Assembly (NCBI RefSeq): GCF_014904745.1
Contig: NZ_JACZCS010000044.1
Coordinates: forward strand, 28,810-92,809
DNA length: 64,000 bases
Reading direction: 5' to 3'
DNA from: Oricola nitratireducens
GTDB taxonomy: Bacteria; Pseudomonadota; Alphaproteobacteria; Rhizobiales; Rhizobiaceae
The translations under genes were made by a program, and so were the position numbers. Numbering within the stretch: the stretch's first letter is position 1; each line of letters starts with the position of its first letter. This document shows positions 7,548 through 16,676 of this stretch, piece by piece. Under the pieces are notes generated by a model. It worked only from the letters and a program-made list of their open reading frames with translations, had not been told where the DNA came from and ran no database searches.

Positions 7548-8249
7548 TCAGCGGGCGGATTCGATTTCTTCGAGAATTGCGAGCGCTGCTTCCCTGCGGT
7601 CCGGGGCGGCGACGATGGGGCGGCCAACAACGAGGTGGCTGGCGCCGGCGGCAATCGCGTCGGCAGGCGTGACGACACGCTTCTGGTCGCCGGCGGCGGC
7701 GCCCGCAGGCCGGATGCCCGGCGTGACGACGGCGAGATCCGGGCCGACGATGTCGCGCACCGCCTCGGCCTCGGCCGCCGAGCAGACGATGCCGCCCATG
7801 CCGGTTTTCGCCGCCTGGCGGGCGCGCTTGAGAACCAGCGTCGTGGCGGTGTCGTGGTAACCGGCGTTCGACAGGTCGGTGTCGTCCATCGAGGTCAGCA
7901 CGGTAACACCGAGCAGACACAGGCCGGAGCCCGCGGCGGCCTCGACGGCGGCGGCCATCGCCTTGGGATAGGCGTGGATGGTCAGCATCGAAACGCCGGA
8001 GCGGGCGATCGCCTCGACGCCCTTGGCGACGGTGTTGTCGATGTCGAGCAGTTTCATGTCGAGGAAGACGCGTTTTCCCGCGCGCACCAGCTCGTCAGCG
8101 AGGTGCAGGCCGCCGGCGAAGGCGAGCTGGTAGCCGATCTTGTAGAAGCCGGCGGCGTCGCCGAGATTTTCGACGATCGCAGCCGCCTCGAGCACGGTCG
8201 GGACATCGAGCGCGACGATGAGCTGATCACTGGCGGTGCGGTTGGTCAT
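7548..8249 (-). CDS. pyrF: Orotidine 5'-phosphate decarboxylase
   Basis: The 233-residue product is a complete OMP decarboxylase, which makes UMP in the last step of pyrimidine synthesis. The catalytic Asp-Lys-Asp array is in [16 protein letters not shown] (Asp64, Lys66, Asp69), the substrate-binding start is LIVALDVP, and phosphate contacts are in VTPGIRP and VVGRPI. Its ATG at 8249 overlaps the stop of the histidine phosphatase gene (ATGA at 8246-8249). In rhizobia pyrF is often followed by a DUF1330 gene, as here. Confidence 0.95.
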   Translation of the reverse strand: MTNRTASDQLIVALDVPTVLEAAAIVENLGDAAGFYKIGYQLAFAGGLHLADELVRAGKRVFLDMKLLDIDNTVAKGVEAIARSGVSMLTIHAYPKAMAAAVEAAAGSGLCLLGVTVLTSMDDTDLSNAGYHDTATTLVLKRARQAAKTGMGGIVCSAAEAEAVRDIVGPDLAVVTPGIRPAGAAAGDQKRVVTPADAIAAGASHLVVGRPIVAAPDRREAALAILEEIESAR

Positions 8250-8833
8250 AACAGTCCCTGCCATTCTTCCACGGTGGTCCAATCGCACAGCAAACGGCGG
8301 CTCACAAGATCGAAGGCGAAGAGATTGCCGCCGCCGGGTGGCTGATCCTCGCCGCGTGCGATCACGCGGCCGCCGAGACGGCATTTCAGCAGCGTTCCGA
8401 CGGCGCCGTGGCCAACGAACAGCAGCGGAACCGAGGGATCGTGGGTGTCGAGGACCTTTCCGACCGCGGCAACGATTCGCGCCTGCGCGTCGACCGCGCG
8501 CTCCCAGCCGCGAAAACTCAGGTCCGGCGCGGCGAAGAACCGGTCGGCCGCCGCCTCGAATTCCGTCGGCGGCAGGAAGCCGGTCGCCGCGCGATCGTTC
8601 TCGCCCATGGCATCGACGATTTCGACCGGAACGCCGGCGGCAGCGCCAAGAATCACGGCGGTTTCGCGCGCCTTGGCCTCGGCACTCGACACGATACGGC
8701 CGATCCCGGCGATCCAGGGCGCATCGCACACCGCCTCGATCCGGGCCCTGCCCTTGCCGCTGAGACTCCAGTCCGGCACCGGTTTCGCCGGATCTATCCC
8801 GACCTGCGGATGGGTGAGGTAGACAGCGTACAC
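8246..8833 (-). CDS. Histidine phosphatase family protein with altered RHG motif
   Basis: The 195-residue product has the phosphoglycerate mutase-like histidine phosphatase layout. The usual RHG start is replaced by YLTHPQV, so the phospho-acceptor His is kept but the preceding Arg is Thr and the Gly is Pro. Downstream [26 protein letters not shown] and [13 protein letters not shown] are recognisable. I recall a conserved THP(E/Q)V subfamily, so this is probably not decay. The start is a GTG at 8833, four bases after the reductase stop. The substrate is unknown. Confidence 0.75.
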   Translation of the reverse strand: MYAVYLTHPQVGIDPAKPVPDWSLSGKGRARIEAVCDAPWIAGIGRIVSSAEAKARETAVILGAAAGVPVEIVDAMGENDRAATGFLPPTEFEAAADRFFAAPDLSFRGWERAVDAQARIVAAVGKVLDTHDPSVPLLFVGHGAVGTLLKCRLGGRVIARGEDQPPGGGNLFAFDLVSRRLLCDWTTVEEWQGLL

Positions 8834-8837
8834 TGCG

Positions 8838-9422
8838 TCAGCGCCCGCGGCCGGGCGTGCAATATTCGATCAGCGCCTTGCAGGTCCTGTCGAGCATCGC
8901 CACCTGGCGCTCTTCCGTCGGCATGCCGTCTTCGCCAAAGGCCGAGGCCGCGCCGAAGATCGACACCTGCTCGGAGACGACCTGGGTTCCGACATTCATC
9001 ATGACGGCGCGCAGGTGATAGAGGCAGCGGATGCCGCCGAGACGGCCGTCGGACGCGGCGCCGAGCGCCACCGTCAGCCCGGCAAAGGCCCGGATGCGGT
9101 GCTGGCGGTCATGGTCGACCAGGCTGACCCAGTCGATGGTGTTCTTGACCAGCGGCGGGATGGAGGCGTTGTATTCCGGGCTAGCGATGAACAGCGCGTC
9201 ATGGGCCTCCAGGAGGCGCGCCAGCTTCAGCGCGTTTTCGGGAATGCCCTCGTCTTTCCTGAGATTTTCGTCGACAAGCGGCAGCGGATAATCGGCGAGA
9301 TCGATCAGCGTGACGTCCGCTTCCATCAGCGCCAGCGTCTTGGCGGCCGCCTGGGCCAGTTGCCGGTTGAAGGAGCCGATGCGGATCGATCCGGCGAAGA
9401 CGAGGATTTTCGGTGTCTGCAC
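8838..9422 (-). CDS. NADPH-dependent FMN reductase
   Basis: This is a flavodoxin-fold NAD(P)H:FMN oxidoreductase of the chromate-reductase/ArsH-like group (ILVFAGSIRIGSFNRQLA for FMN phosphate, then SPEYNASIPPLVKNTIDWVS). I chose the GTG at 9422 because a GGAG ribosome site lies 8 bp upstream. An in-frame GTG at 9452 would add ten residues. It heads the leftward operon that contains pyrF. Likely role: quinone, chromate or nitro-compound reduction in the cytoplasm, not resolved further. Confidence 0.8.
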   Translation of the reverse strand: MQTPKILVFAGSIRIGSFNRQLAQAAAKTLALMEADVTLIDLADYPLPLVDENLRKDEGIPENALKLARLLEAHDALFIASPEYNASIPPLVKNTIDWVSLVDHDRQHRIRAFAGLTVALGAASDGRLGGIRCLYHLRAVMMNVGTQVVSEQVSIFGAASAFGEDGMPTEERQVAMLDRTCKALIEYCTPGRGR

Positions 9423-9512
9423 TGGTCCCGCTCCGTTGAAGCTACGCGCCACCCGGAAGCCGGGCGCTTTCCCGGCGGCCGAACGGTATTCCAGCCGGCA
9501 ACCGCAACGGCG

Positions 9513-10163
9513 TCAAACCTTGCGGCGATAGACCCAGACGCGGGCGGGCGGCAGGTTGCGGAATATCCACGAAGAGCGCGTGACGGCAAATTCCCGCTCG
9601 TCGACGGGAACCGGCGGCAGAATGCCGTAGGAAAATTGCACGAATGGCCGCCCCGGCGCCACGGCGTCCATGGCCGCGTTGAACAGTTCAAAACGCTTTT
9701 CCTTCGGGAAATTGAGCAGCGGCAGGCCGGAAATCACGCAGTCGAAACGGTTCGGCGCGTCCGTCTTGAAGGCGGCATCGAGCGCGGCCTGAAAATTGAA
9801 GGCATCGCCCTGCAGGAAATGCGCGCCGGGAAATTTTTCCTGGAGATGGCGGCAAAAAGGGGCCGAATATTCGATCGCATAGAGGCGGTCCGCCGGCAGG
9901 CCGGTGTTGAAGATCGCCTCGGTGATCGCGCCGGTGCCGGGGCCAAGTTCGAGGACCGGCAGGCCGGAGGCCGTATCGATATTGGACGCGATCAGCCGGG
10001 CCGTTTCCTGATGCGTCGGCGCAATTGCCCCGACCGCACGCGGCGCTCTGATGACGGTTCCGAGAAATTTGACCTGATCGACAAATCGCGCCTTGATCAC
10101 CGTCTTCCGGGACAGTTTCACCGGTTTGGGTTGCAGGGCGGGTGGATAGCCGTCAGTCGCCAA
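9513..10163 (-). CDS. pmtA: Rhizobial-type phospholipid N-methyltransferase
   Basis: The 216-residue SAM-dependent methyltransferase matches the Sinorhizobium-type PmtA, which methylates phosphatidylethanolamine towards phosphatidylcholine. Diagnostic parts are [21 protein letters not shown], the SAM motif [11 protein letters not shown] (residues 70-80), [10 protein letters not shown], and the C-terminal [20 protein letters not shown]. The start is a TTG at 10163 that overlaps the end of dnaJ by 11 bp, so it is probably co-translated from the dnaKJ message. Rhizobial specificity (mono- to trimethylation) cannot be told from sequence alone. Confidence 0.82.
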   Translation of the reverse strand: MATDGYPPALQPKPVKLSRKTVIKARFVDQVKFLGTVIRAPRAVGAIAPTHQETARLIASNIDTASGLPVLELGPGTGAITEAIFNTGLPADRLYAIEYSAPFCRHLQEKFPGAHFLQGDAFNFQAALDAAFKTDAPNRFDCVISGLPLLNFPKEKRFELFNAAMDAVAPGRPFVQFSYGILPPVPVDEREFAVTRSSWIFRNLPPARVWVYRRKV

Positions 10164-11283
10164 GGTCGAAAAATTCCTTCATGCGGGTGAAGAACCCCGT
10201 GGACTGCGGATTGTTTTCCGTCGCCGAGATAGAGTCAAACTCCTGAAGCAGTTCGCGCTGGCGTTTCGACAGGTTTTGTGGCGTTTCCACGGTAATCTGG
10301 ATGTAGAGGTCGCCCATCTGGGCCTGGCGCAACACCGGCATGCCCTTGCCCTTGAGGCGGAACTGGCGGCCGGACTGGGTGCCTTCCGGCACCTTCACGC
10401 GCGCATAGGCGCCGTCCATGGTCGCGACCTCGAACTGGCCGCCGAGCGCGGCCTTGGTCATCGAAATCGGCACCTTGCAGTAAAGATCGGAGCCGTCGCG
10501 CTGGAAAAACTCGTGCGGCTTGACGGAAATGAAGATGTAGAGATCACCCGCCGGACCGCCGCGGAAACCGGCCTCGCCCTCGCCGGCGAGACGGATGCGG
10601 GTGCCGTCCTCGATGCCGGCCGGAATGTTGACCGAGAGCGAGCGCTCCTGGATGACACGGCCCTCGCCGTGGCAGTTGGTGCAGGGGTCCTCGATCGTCT
10701 GGCCGCGGCCGTTACAGGCCGGACAGGTACGTTCGATGGAGAAGAAACCGGAAGCGGCGCGGACGCGCCCCGCTCCGCCGCAGGTCGAGCAGGTGACCGG
10801 CTCGGAGCCCGGCGTGGCGCCGGAGCCGGAGCAGACCTCGCAGGTGATCGACGACGGCACGCGGACCTGCGCCGTCTTGCCGGCATAGGCTTCCTCGAGC
10901 GTGATTTCCATATTGTAGCGCAGATCCGCGCCACGTTCGCGGCCACCGCCCCTGCGGGAGCGTCCGCCGCCCATCATCTCGCCGAAGATATCCTCGAAAA
11001 TGTCGGAAAAACCGCCGGCCGCGCCAAATCCCGCGCCCGCGCCGCCCATGCCGCCATTCTCGAAGGCGGCGTGGCCGAAACGGTCGTAGGCCGCGCGTTT
11101 CTGCGGGTCCTTCAGGGTCTCGTAGGCCTCGTTGACTTCCTTGAATTTCGCTTCCGCGTTCTCGTCGCCCGGATTGCGATCCGGGTGGAACTGCATGGCA
11201 AGCTTGCGGTAGGCGCTTTTCAGCGCCTTTTCATCCGCCTCGCGCGAGACCCCGAGCGTTTCGTAAAAATCGGCCTTGGCCAT
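10153..11283 (-). CDS. dnaJ: Chaperone protein DnaJ
   Basis: The 376-residue protein has all DnaJ parts. The J-domain carries HPD in [16 protein letters not shown], followed by a Gly-rich linker (residues about 75-120, [15 protein letters not shown]). Four CxxCxGxG zinc repeats follow ([32 protein letters not shown]), then the C-terminal substrate-binding domain. It stimulates DnaK ATPase. It lies 72 bp downstream of dnaK, with a GC-rich hairpin between them, and overlaps pmtA. Confidence 0.97.
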   Translation of the reverse strand: MAKADFYETLGVSREADEKALKSAYRKLAMQFHPDRNPGDENAEAKFKEVNEAYETLKDPQKRAAYDRFGHAAFENGGMGGAGAGFGAAGGFSDIFEDIFGEMMGGGRSRRGGGRERGADLRYNMEITLEEAYAGKTAQVRVPSSITCEVCSGSGATPGSEPVTCSTCGGAGRVRAASGFFSIERTCPACNGRGQTIEDPCTNCHGEGRVIQERSLSVNIPAGIEDGTRIRLAGEGEAGFRGGPAGDLYIFISVKPHEFFQRDGSDLYCKVPISMTKAALGGQFEVATMDGAYARVKVPEGTQSGRQFRLKGKGMPVLRQAQMGDLYIQITVETPQNLSKRQRELLQEFDSISATENNPQSTGFFTRMKEFFDLGD

Positions 11284-11311
11284 GGTCTGCCGCTATCCCC
11301 TCAACGGAATG

Positions 11312-11336
11312 TCCTCCCGCGCCGGGCGCGGGAGGA
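11312..11336. repeat. GC-rich hairpin between dnaK and dnaJ
   Basis: TCCTCCCGC (11312-11320) pairs perfectly with GCGGGAGGA (11328-11336) around a 7-nt loop. No T-run follows on the minus strand, so it is unlikely to terminate fully. Hairpins in dnaK-dnaJ spacers are known to stabilise the dnaK message or lower dnaJ output; that role here is inferred. Confidence 0.5.
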
Positions 11337-11355
11337 ACTGGCTTTCATCGCCGGA

Positions 11356-13287
11356 TCAGGCAGATTTCTTCTGGTCGTCATCGTCGTCGATTTCCTCGAA
11401 ATCGGCATCGACAACGTCGTCGTCCTTGGCCGCGTCGGAGGCGGCGTCAGCCTCGGCGGCGGCCTCTTCCTCGGCCTGCTGGGCCTCGTACATGGCCTGG
11501 CCAAGCTTCATGGCGGCCTCCGAGAGCGTCTGCGTCCTGGCCGTGATGGCCTCGGCGTCCGGCGTCTCGGCACCAACGGCTTCCTTCAGGTCGGCGATCC
11601 CGTCCTCGATGGCCTTGCGGTCCTCGTCGGAAATCTTGTCGCCATAATCCTTGAGAGACTTCTCGGTGGTGTCGATCAGGCTCTCGGCATGGTTCTTGGC
11701 CTCGACGGCGGCGCGGCGCGCCTTGTCGGTCTCGGCATTGGCCTCGGCGTCCTTGACCATCTTCTCGATCTCGTCGTCGGACAGGCCGCCCGATGCCTGG
11801 ATGCGGATCTGGTGCTCCTTGCCGGTGCCCTTGTCCTTGGCCGAGACATTGACGATGCCGTTGGCGTCGATATCGAAGGTGACCTCGATCTGCGGCACGC
11901 CACGCGGCGCCGGCGGAATGCCGACGAGATCGAACTGGCCGAGAATCTTGTTGTCGGCCGCCATTTCACGCTCACCCTGGAAAACCCGGATCGTCACCGC
12001 GTTCTGGTTGTCCTCGGCCGTCGAGAAGGTCTGGCCCTTCTTGGTCGGGATCGTCGTGTTGCGGTCGATCAGGCGGGTGAACACGCCGCCGAGCGTCTCG
12101 ATGCCGAGCGACAGCGGCGTGACGTCGAGCAGCAGCACGTCCTTGACGTCGCCCTGCAGGACGCCGGCCTGGATGGCGGCGCCGAGCGCGACGACCTCAT
12201 CCGGGTTCACGCCCTTGTGCGGGTCCTTGCCGAAGAACTGCTTGACGACTTCCTGAACCTTGGGCATGCGTGTCATGCCGCCGACGAGGACGACCTCGTC
12301 GATTTCGCCGGCCTTCATGCCCGCGTCCTTGAGCGCTGCCTTCATCGGTTCGATGGTGCGGTTGACGAGATCCTCGACGAGGCTCTCGAACTTGGCGCGC
12401 GTCAGCTTCAGCGTCAGGTGCTTCGGACCAGACGCGTCGGCGGTGATGAAGGGCAGGTTGATCTCGGTCTGGGTCGAGGACGACAGCTCGATCTTCGCCT
12501 TTTCAGACGCCTCCTTGAGGCGCTGCAGGGCGAGCTTGTCGTTCTTCAGGTCGATGCCCTGGTCCTTCTTGAACTCGGTCGCGAGATAGTCGACCAGGCG
12601 CATGTCGAAGTCTTCGCCGCCGAGGAAGGTGTCGCCGTTGGTCGACTTCACCTCGAAGACGCCGTCGCCGATCTCGAGGACGGAAACGTCGAAGGTGCCG
12701 CCGCCAAGGTCGTAGACGGCGATGGTCTTGCCTTCGTTCTTGTCGAGACCGTAGGCGAGCGCGGCAGCGGTCGGCTCGTTGATGATGCGCAGGACTTCAA
12801 GCCCGGCGATCTTGCCGGCGTCCTTGGTGGCCTGACGCTGGGCGTCGTTGAAATATGCGGGAACGGTGATGACGGCCTGTTCGACCTTCTCGCCGAGATA
12901 TGCCTCGGCGGTTTCCTTCATCTTCTGAAGGACCATGGCGGAGATCTGCGACGGCGAATATTTGTCGCCGGAGACTTCAACCCACGCGTCGCCATTGCCG
13001 CCCTCGACGATCTTGTAGGGCACCATCTTCTTGTCTTTTTCGACGGTGGGATCGGAGTAGCGGCGGCCGATCAGGCGCTTGACGGCAAACAGGGTGCCTT
13101 CCGGGTTGGTGACCGCCTGGCGCTTGGCCGGCTGGCCGACGAGGCGTTCGCCATCATCGGAAAATGCCACCATGGACGGCGTGGTGCGCGCGCCTTCGGA
13201 ATTCTCGATGACCTTGGCGTCCTTGCCGTCCATGACGGCGACGCAGGAGTTGGTCGTTCCAAGGTCGATACCAATAACTTTTGCCAT
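11356..13287 (-). CDS. dnaK: Chaperone protein DnaK (Hsp70)
   Basis: The 643-residue protein is full length. The ATPase domain starts with [18 protein letters not shown] and has the phosphate loop [17 protein letters not shown] and the adenosine motif [17 protein letters not shown]. The substrate domain and the helical lid follow, and the tail is acidic ([17 protein letters not shown]). It folds and refolds proteins with DnaJ and GrpE. A sigma-32-like promoter lies at 13397-13427, so it is probably heat-shock induced. Confidence 0.98.
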   Translation of the reverse strand: MAKVIGIDLGTTNSCVAVMDGKDAKVIENSEGARTTPSMVAFSDDGERLVGQPAKRQAVTNPEGTLFAVKRLIGRRYSDPTVEKDKKMVPYKIVEGGNGDAWVEVSGDKYSPSQISAMVLQKMKETAEAYLGEKVEQAVITVPAYFNDAQRQATKDAGKIAGLEVLRIINEPTAAALAYGLDKNEGKTIAVYDLGGGTFDVSVLEIGDGVFEVKSTNGDTFLGGEDFDMRLVDYLATEFKKDQGIDLKNDKLALQRLKEASEKAKIELSSSTQTEINLPFITADASGPKHLTLKLTRAKFESLVEDLVNRTIEPMKAALKDAGMKAGEIDEVVLVGGMTRMPKVQEVVKQFFGKDPHKGVNPDEVVALGAAIQAGVLQGDVKDVLLLDVTPLSLGIETLGGVFTRLIDRNTTIPTKKGQTFSTAEDNQNAVTIRVFQGEREMAADNKILGQFDLVGIPPAPRGVPQIEVTFDIDANGIVNVSAKDKGTGKEHQIRIQASGGLSDDEIEKMVKDAEANAETDKARRAAVEAKNHAESLIDTTEKSLKDYGDKISDEDRKAIEDGIADLKEAVGAETPDAEAITARTQTLSEAAMKLGQAMYEAQQAEEEAAAEADAASDAAKDDDVVDADFEEIDDDDDQKKSA

Positions 13288-13396
13288 TTTATTACCTCTC
13301 CTAAGCAGACCGCCCGGACCCGTTCCGGCATTCCATCAGCGGTCCCTGTTTCCGGATTTACTTTCGTCGCCGCAGGACATGCGTCGGCGTTGCGGC

Positions 13397-13427
13397 GTAT
13401 ATAAGAAGCGGATTTTGCGCCTGCAAG
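13397..13427 (-). promoter_or_regulatory. Predicted RpoH (sigma-32) promoter of dnaK
   Basis: On the minus strand CTTGCA (-35, 13422-13427) is followed after 16 bp by CTTATATAC (-10, 13397-13405). This resembles the alphaproteobacterial RpoH consensus (CTTG ... CYTATAT) and would start transcription about 100 bp before dnaK. An overlapping earlier CTTGCA also exists further upstream. Only sequence similarity supports this. Confidence 0.6.
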
Positions 13428-13580
13428 ACTGCAAGCCGCGCGAAAATCGACGCTTTCACCGGAAAGTTCCACAGTTCGGGGCCACGGCCCGCCATCCGCC
13501 GCACCGTGAGGTTCGGGCAAGGTCATGCCGCCATGATGGGTTTCCCACCCTATCCGCAGGAGCAGACCCGTACCAAAACG

Positions 13581-15662
13581 ATGACCGTCCAGTTTTCTTC
13601 CGTCGACCAGGCCTTGCGCAAAGCCAAAATCCTGACCAGGAAGGGCACCCTCGGCGAGGCGCAGGCAGCCTATCGGTGGGTGCTCGAAAATTTCCCGAAC
13701 AACAAGCGCGCCATCGACGGGCTGGCTGCGCTGCACGTGCCGCAGGCCCGCCCGAAGGCGCAAGCGCTGACGCAGGAAGAGGCGAACGGCCTTCTGGCGC
13801 TGTACAATCAGGGGCAATTCGGCGACGCGCTCACTCAGGCCAACAGGCTGGTCGCCCGGCATCCGAACGTGCCGTCCCTGCATCACCTGCAGGGCGCGAT
13901 CCTGGCCGCGCTCGGCGAGACGCAGCAGGCGATCGGGGCCTATCGCCGGGCCGTCGCGCTCAGGCCGGAATTTCCGGAAGCGCTGATGCATCTCGGCGAC
14001 GCGCTGAACGCGACCGGCCAGCCGGGAGAAGCGGTGCCAGTGCTGCAGAACGCCGTGGCGCAGAAGCCGGACTTCACCGAAGCGCACAACGCGCTCGGCA
14101 ACGCGCTAACGGCGCTCGGGCGGTTCGAGGACGCGGCGACGCATTACCGCCGCGCGATCCGGATCGACCCCGGCTGCGCAGCCGCGCACAACAATCTCGG
14201 CACAGCCCTGAACGGGCTCGGCGACGCGCAAGGCGCAGTGGAGAGCTACCGCGCCGCCATCGCAGCAAATCCCGATTTCGCCGGGGCGCACAGCAATCTC
14301 GGGCTGGCCCTGACCACGCTCGGGCAGGCAACGGAAGGCGAGACAAGCTGCCGGACGGCGGTCGGCCTCGCGCCGGACAACGCGCAGGCGCATGTGAACC
14401 TCGCGCGTGCGCTCGACGCGCGCGGCGAACACGACGCGGCGATCGAGAGCCTGGAAACCGCCATCGGCCTTGCTCCGAAGCACCTCGGCGCACACAACAA
14501 TTTGCTGGATATCCTCGACCGGCTGAACCGGGTCGATGCGTTCCGCGCGGCGCTGCAACGGGCGCGCGCGGCCGTCGGCGAAGCCGATCCGCGGATCTTG
14601 TACCGGATCGCGCAGCTTGCCGCGCGCGACAAGGATCAGGCGACGGCGCGGCTGTATCTCGAAAAGATACCCGAAGACGGCCATTCGCCGGCGATGACGG
14701 AAGGGCGGCTGACGCTGCTCGGCAAGAGTTGCGACAAGCTCGGCGACGCCGAGGCCGCGTTCCGGGCTTTCGCGGCGGCCAACGATTTCGTCGCGTCCCA
14801 GCCGGCGGCGCGCCAGTGCGATCCCGTCCGCTACCGGCACGACATCGAAGCGCTGACGGCGTCGTTTGCCGCGGTCAGCGAAAAGCCCTGGCAGGACGAA
14901 CCGTCGAAAGGCCGGTCGTCACCGGCATTCCTCGTCGGCTTTCCGCGCTCCGGCACGACGCTGCTCGACACGATCCTGCGCAGCCACCCGGATATCGCGG
15001 TCGTCGAGGAAATGCCGATGGTCGCGCGGATGAAGGGCCTGATCGGCGGCGCCGCCGGCTGCGACCGGCTGGAAGCGATGACGCGTGATGAAATCCGCAC
15101 GCTGCGCGAGGCCTATTTCGCGGAACTCGACAAGCATACGGGCGACGGGGAGCGAACCGTCATCGACAAGCTGCCGCTGAACATCATTTCCGCGGGGCTG
15201 ATCCACCGCGTCTTCCCGGACGCGAAATTCATCATGGCGCTGCGCCATCCCTGCGACTGCGTGCTGAGCTGCTACATGCAGAGCTTCCGGCTGAACGACG
15301 CGATGGCCAATTTCCTCGACCTGGAATCGAGCGCGACGCTTTACGACCGCGTGATGCGGCTGTGGTCGGCCTATCGCAACGTGCTGCCGCTGGACGTGCA
15401 GGAAGTGCGCTACGAGGAACTGATCGGCGATCTCGAAGCCACGGCGAGGCCGGTGCTGGCGTTCCTCGGCCTCGAATGGAACGACGCGCTGCTCAATTAC
15501 CGCGAGACCGCGCTGGCACGCGGCCACATCAACACACCGAGCTACAATCAGGTTACCGAAAAACTCCACCGGCAGGCTGCCGGGCGCTGGGAAAACTACC
15601 GCGCGCAACTCGAACCGGTCTATCCGCTGCTCGACTCCTGGGCCAGGACGTGGGGCTACTGA
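13581..15662 (+). CDS. TPR repeat protein with C-terminal sulfotransferase domain
   Basis: The product is about 693 residues. After an N-terminal segment (VDQALRKAKILTRKGTLGEA) come about eight TPR units (residues 70-380). A sulfotransferase domain follows, with the 5' PAPS loop FLVGFPRSGTTLLDTILRS (about residue 453) and a 3' phosphate-binding RHPCDCVLSCYMQSF segment (about residue 553). The acceptor is unknown; related proteins sulfate surface glycans or peptides. The start is uncertain: ATG at 13581 fits the repeated N-terminus seen in the next gene, but 13506, 13533 or 13536 are possible. A truncated paralogue lies directly downstream. Confidence 0.82.
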   Translation: MTVQFSSVDQALRKAKILTRKGTLGEAQAAYRWVLENFPNNKRAIDGLAALHVPQARPKAQALTQEEANGLLALYNQGQFGDALTQANRLVARHPNVPSLHHLQGAILAALGETQQAIGAYRRAVALRPEFPEALMHLGDALNATGQPGEAVPVLQNAVAQKPDFTEAHNALGNALTALGRFEDAATHYRRAIRIDPGCAAAHNNLGTALNGLGDAQGAVESYRAAIAANPDFAGAHSNLGLALTTLGQATEGETSCRTAVGLAPDNAQAHVNLARALDARGEHDAAIESLETAIGLAPKHLGAHNNLLDILDRLNRVDAFRAALQRARAAVGEADPRILYRIAQLAARDKDQATARLYLEKIPEDGHSPAMTEGRLTLLGKSCDKLGDAEAAFRAFAAANDFVASQPAARQCDPVRYRHDIEALTASFAAVSEKPWQDEPSKGRSSPAFLVGFPRSGTTLLDTILRSHPDIAVVEEMPMVARMKGLIGGAAGCDRLEAMTRDEIRTLREAYFAELDKHTGDGERTVIDKLPLNIISAGLIHRVFPDAKFIMALRHPCDCVLSCYMQSFRLNDAMANFLDLESSATLYDRVMRLWSAYRNVLPLDVQEVRYEELIGDLEATARPVLAFLGLEWNDALLNYRETALARGHINTPSYNQVTEKLHRQAAGRWENYRAQLEPVYPLLDSWARTWGY

Positions 15663-15664
15663 GC

Positions 15665-15904
15665 ATGGCGGCGACGCTCTCGGTGGACCAGGCGCTGCGC
15701 AAGGCGAAGTCGTTTGCCCGAAAGGGCGCGGCCGGCGAGGCGGAAAGGCTTTATCGCTCGGTGCTGGACCGGTTTCCCGACAACAAGCGCATGGTGACCA
15801 CCGCGAGTTCGGCGCAGGTGCGCGAGAAGCTCCATTCCGGCAGATCTAAAGCCTGGCGGAAATACGAGAACCATCTCGGCCCGCTGATCGAGGGACTGGG
15901 ATGA
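15665..15904 (+). pseudogene. Internally deleted copy of the TPR-sulfotransferase
   Basis: This 79-residue open frame begins with SVDQALRKAKSFARKGAAGEA, RLYRSVL and FPDNKR, a near copy of the start of the preceding gene. It then jumps to QVREKLHSGRSKAWRKYENH and LGPLIEGLG, which aligns with that protein's last 40 residues (QVTEKLHRQAAGRWENYRAQ). All TPRs and the sulfotransferase core are missing, so this looks like a tandem paralogue that lost about 600 codons in frame. It starts two bases after the upstream stop and may still be translated, but cannot have enzyme activity. Confidence 0.75.
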
Positions 15905-15911
15905 GCCACCT

Positions 15912-16628
15912 TCAGAACAGGATCTGAAGCCGCGCCGTGCCCCAGAGAATGTGCCAGACAAGGTAGTAGACTATGCGGAAGGCAAAGGCGGTCACGAAGC
16001 CATAACGGCGATAGAGTACCAGCAGCACGATGCTGAACAGCGTCAGATGCGCGAGCATGAAGATCTCGAGCGCCACGACCGACCCGGTGCCGAATATCCC
16101 GGACGCCTGAAAGACCGGCTCGACGAGCGCGGCGACCCCGATCGCCACCCACACGATCCGGCCTGACGGCCTGGCGCCGGTCACGAGACGCGCGGCCAGG
16201 AGGACGAGCGAAAGCGGCACGAGGTGAAACGCGGTCTCGGCCACGTAGCCCATCAACGGATAGAACAGGAATGCCTGCGGCGGCGCGACATTTATGCCGG
16301 GCGGGAATTTCCATGTCAGGTCGGCGATGACCGTCGGGACCGCGAGGACCGGCGCGGCAAGGGCGGCGACGACGAAACCCCGGTGCAGGGTTCCGGCGCG
16401 CAGCGGGTGGAACGCATCCAACGCGCGCAACGCGATGTGCGCGACCGCCGCGACGGCCACGACGATCAGCGTTGCCGTCACCGGCGGGATCGGGCCGAAA
16501 AAATTGGCGAAGGGGACGGCGGGATCGCCGGCCAGCGCCGCTGCCGCGACGACGGCGCAGATCGAAAACACCGCGATGACGACAAGGTCCAGACGATTGC
16601 GCGATGTGGGTTCCAACGAGGCGCTCAT
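15912..16628 (-). CDS. Multi-pass membrane protein of unknown function
   Basis: The 238-residue product has about six or seven hydrophobic segments (for example LVVIAVFSICAVVAAAALA, ATLIVVAVAAVAHIALRAL, GFVVAALAAPVLAVPTVIA, HLVPLSLVLLAARLV). Two motifs, GYVAETAFHLVPL and FRIVYYLVWHILWG, faintly recall CPBP-type intramembrane proteases, but the paired glutamates of that family are not clear, so I do not assign it. It is convergent with the truncated TPR gene and follows PBP1A in orientation. Confidence 0.6.
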   Translation of the reverse strand: MSASLEPTSRNRLDLVVIAVFSICAVVAAAALAGDPAVPFANFFGPIPPVTATLIVVAVAAVAHIALRALDAFHPLRAGTLHRGFVVAALAAPVLAVPTVIADLTWKFPPGINVAPPQAFLFYPLMGYVAETAFHLVPLSLVLLAARLVTGARPSGRIVWVAIGVAALVEPVFQASGIFGTGSVVALEIFMLAHLTLFSIVLLVLYRRYGFVTAFAFRIVYYLVWHILWGTARLQILF

Positions 16629-16676
16629 GCGCGAAGGGTAAGCGAAGTGCGGTGGCGCGCCAACGCGTCCATGGCT

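Noticed and set aside
10276..13404. A 1042-residue open frame on the plus strand opposite dnaK and dnaJ
   Set aside because: It is the antisense shadow of two highly conserved genes in GC-rich DNA, where long antisense frames are expected. Its translation is a repetitive Arg/Val/Leu/Gly-rich sequence with no family signature.
13079..15088. A 669-residue frame overlapping the TPR-sulfotransferase
   Set aside because: It reads in a different frame of that gene and gives an Arg/Gly/Ala-rich protein without motifs, while the other frame has clear TPRs and the PAPS loop.
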